Assembly: GCA_965652775.1 (NCBI GenBank)
Contig: CBFGXP010000226.1
Coordinates: 1-6,041 of the forward strand
Length of the DNA: 6,041 nt
From: VBAS01 sp965652775
GTDB taxonomy: Bacteria; Bacteroidota; Bacteroidia; Chitinophagales; Chitinophagaceae
Direction of reading: 5' to 3'
This document shows, piece by piece, positions 5,903-6,041 of the stretch. The position numbers and the translations under genes were made by a program. Each line of letters starts with the position of its first letter. The stretch's first letter is position 1. Below the pieces are notes generated by a model. The model was not told the DNA's origin. It saw nothing but the letters and a program-made list of their open reading frames with translations, and ran no database searches.

Positions 5903-5940
5903 AAAGGTGAAGGGGAGAACGTTCCTTCACCTTTATTATT
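5903..5940 (+). terminator. Rho-independent terminator of the ferredoxin transcript, possibly bidirectional
   Basis: A perfect 11-bp stem, AAAGGTGAAGG at 5903-5913 and CCTTCACCTTT at 5924-5934, encloses a 10-nt loop and is followed by a T-rich run (ATTATT). It sits about 130 nt past the ferredoxin stop. On the opposite strand the stem is followed by five T residues (from the A5 at 5901-5905), so it may also end minus-strand transcription entering from the right. Confidence 0.8.
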
Positions 5941-5995
5941 TAATATCAGTTCTGGTTTAAAATGATGTTATAATCTCTATTTTCCCGTCTTTAGT

Positions 5996-6026
5996 TTTTA
6001 TTAAAGCAATTTTTCTTCAATATTTG
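5996..6026 (+). promoter_or_regulatory. Weak candidate promoter for a gene beyond the right edge
   Basis: TTTT (5996-5999), a 19-nt spacer and AATATTTG (6019-6026) resemble TTTG-N19-TAnnTTTG with one mismatch in each box. It would drive a plus-strand gene starting beyond the window. Nothing coding is recognisable between 5941 and 6041, which is AT-rich with stops in the frames examined. Confidence 0.22.
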
Positions 6027-6041
6027 CGTCTGTAAATCACC

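Noticed and set aside
5775..5930. An open minus-strand frame through the ferredoxin 3' spacer (contains PPVFAAHLPLILYAQ)
   Set aside because: No start codon with a ribosome binding site was found, the frame crosses the terminator hairpin, and the sequence fits a structured non-coding stretch better than a gene.
5965..6038. Possible 3' end of a minus-strand gene (KIALIKTKDGKIEIITSF then stop), with a neighbouring frame reading TDANIEEK as if joined by a one-base frameshift
   Set aside because: The piece is only about 20 codons, is preceded by an in-frame stop, and the alternative frame also has a stop at the window edge; too short to separate from chance in AT-rich DNA.

Overview
The window looks like chromosomal DNA from a Bacteroidota bacterium, most likely of the Chitinophagia/Sphingobacteriia type. 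The evidence is a DUF4251 secreted protein, an HtrA/Do protease of Bacteroidetes style, a short LuxC-like acyl-CoA reductase next to a dicluster ferredoxin, AT-rich leaders mostly without Shine-Dalgarno sequences, and good matches to the Bacteroidetes sigma factor promoter (TTTG - about 19 nt - TAnnTTTG). No mobile element, tRNA, rRNA or CRISPR array is visible. The gene content looks like ordinary core/housekeeping sequence, not a defence or genomic island.

Layout. Bases 1-213 (minus) hold the N-terminal 71 codons of a GNAT acetyltransferase cut by the window edge. A 210-nt divergent spacer (214-423) carries one exact -7 element and an imperfect hairpin. Then come two plus-strand genes: a secreted DUF4251 protein (424-915) and, after a 122-nt gap, a membrane-anchored protein of an uncharacterised, probably TIM-barrel-like family (1038-2111). 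These run convergently into a minus-strand block: a KdgF-like cupin (2143-2502), a textbook intrinsic terminator (2642-2672), the periplasmic serine protease HtrA/DegP (2702-4204), and a LuxC-family acyl-CoA reductase (4376-5368). Divergent from the reductase is an 8Fe-type ferredoxin (5426-5773). The last 268 nt are non-coding: a GC-rich, potentially structured stretch, a strong hairpin terminator, and a possible promoter for a gene beyond the window.

How the genes relate. The reductase and ferredoxin start codons are separated by only 57 nt. Facing, overlapping promoters can be read there, one of them an exact consensus match with ideal spacing. This suggests coordinated or mutually exclusive expression of the pair. 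HtrA is insulated from the cupin downstream by its own terminator. The DUF4251 protein, the anchored barrel-like protein and HtrA all appear to act in the envelope, but nothing in the sequence ties them into one pathway. The most interesting items are the face-to-face promoters, the uncharacterised anchored protein, and the structured 3' region after the ferredoxin.
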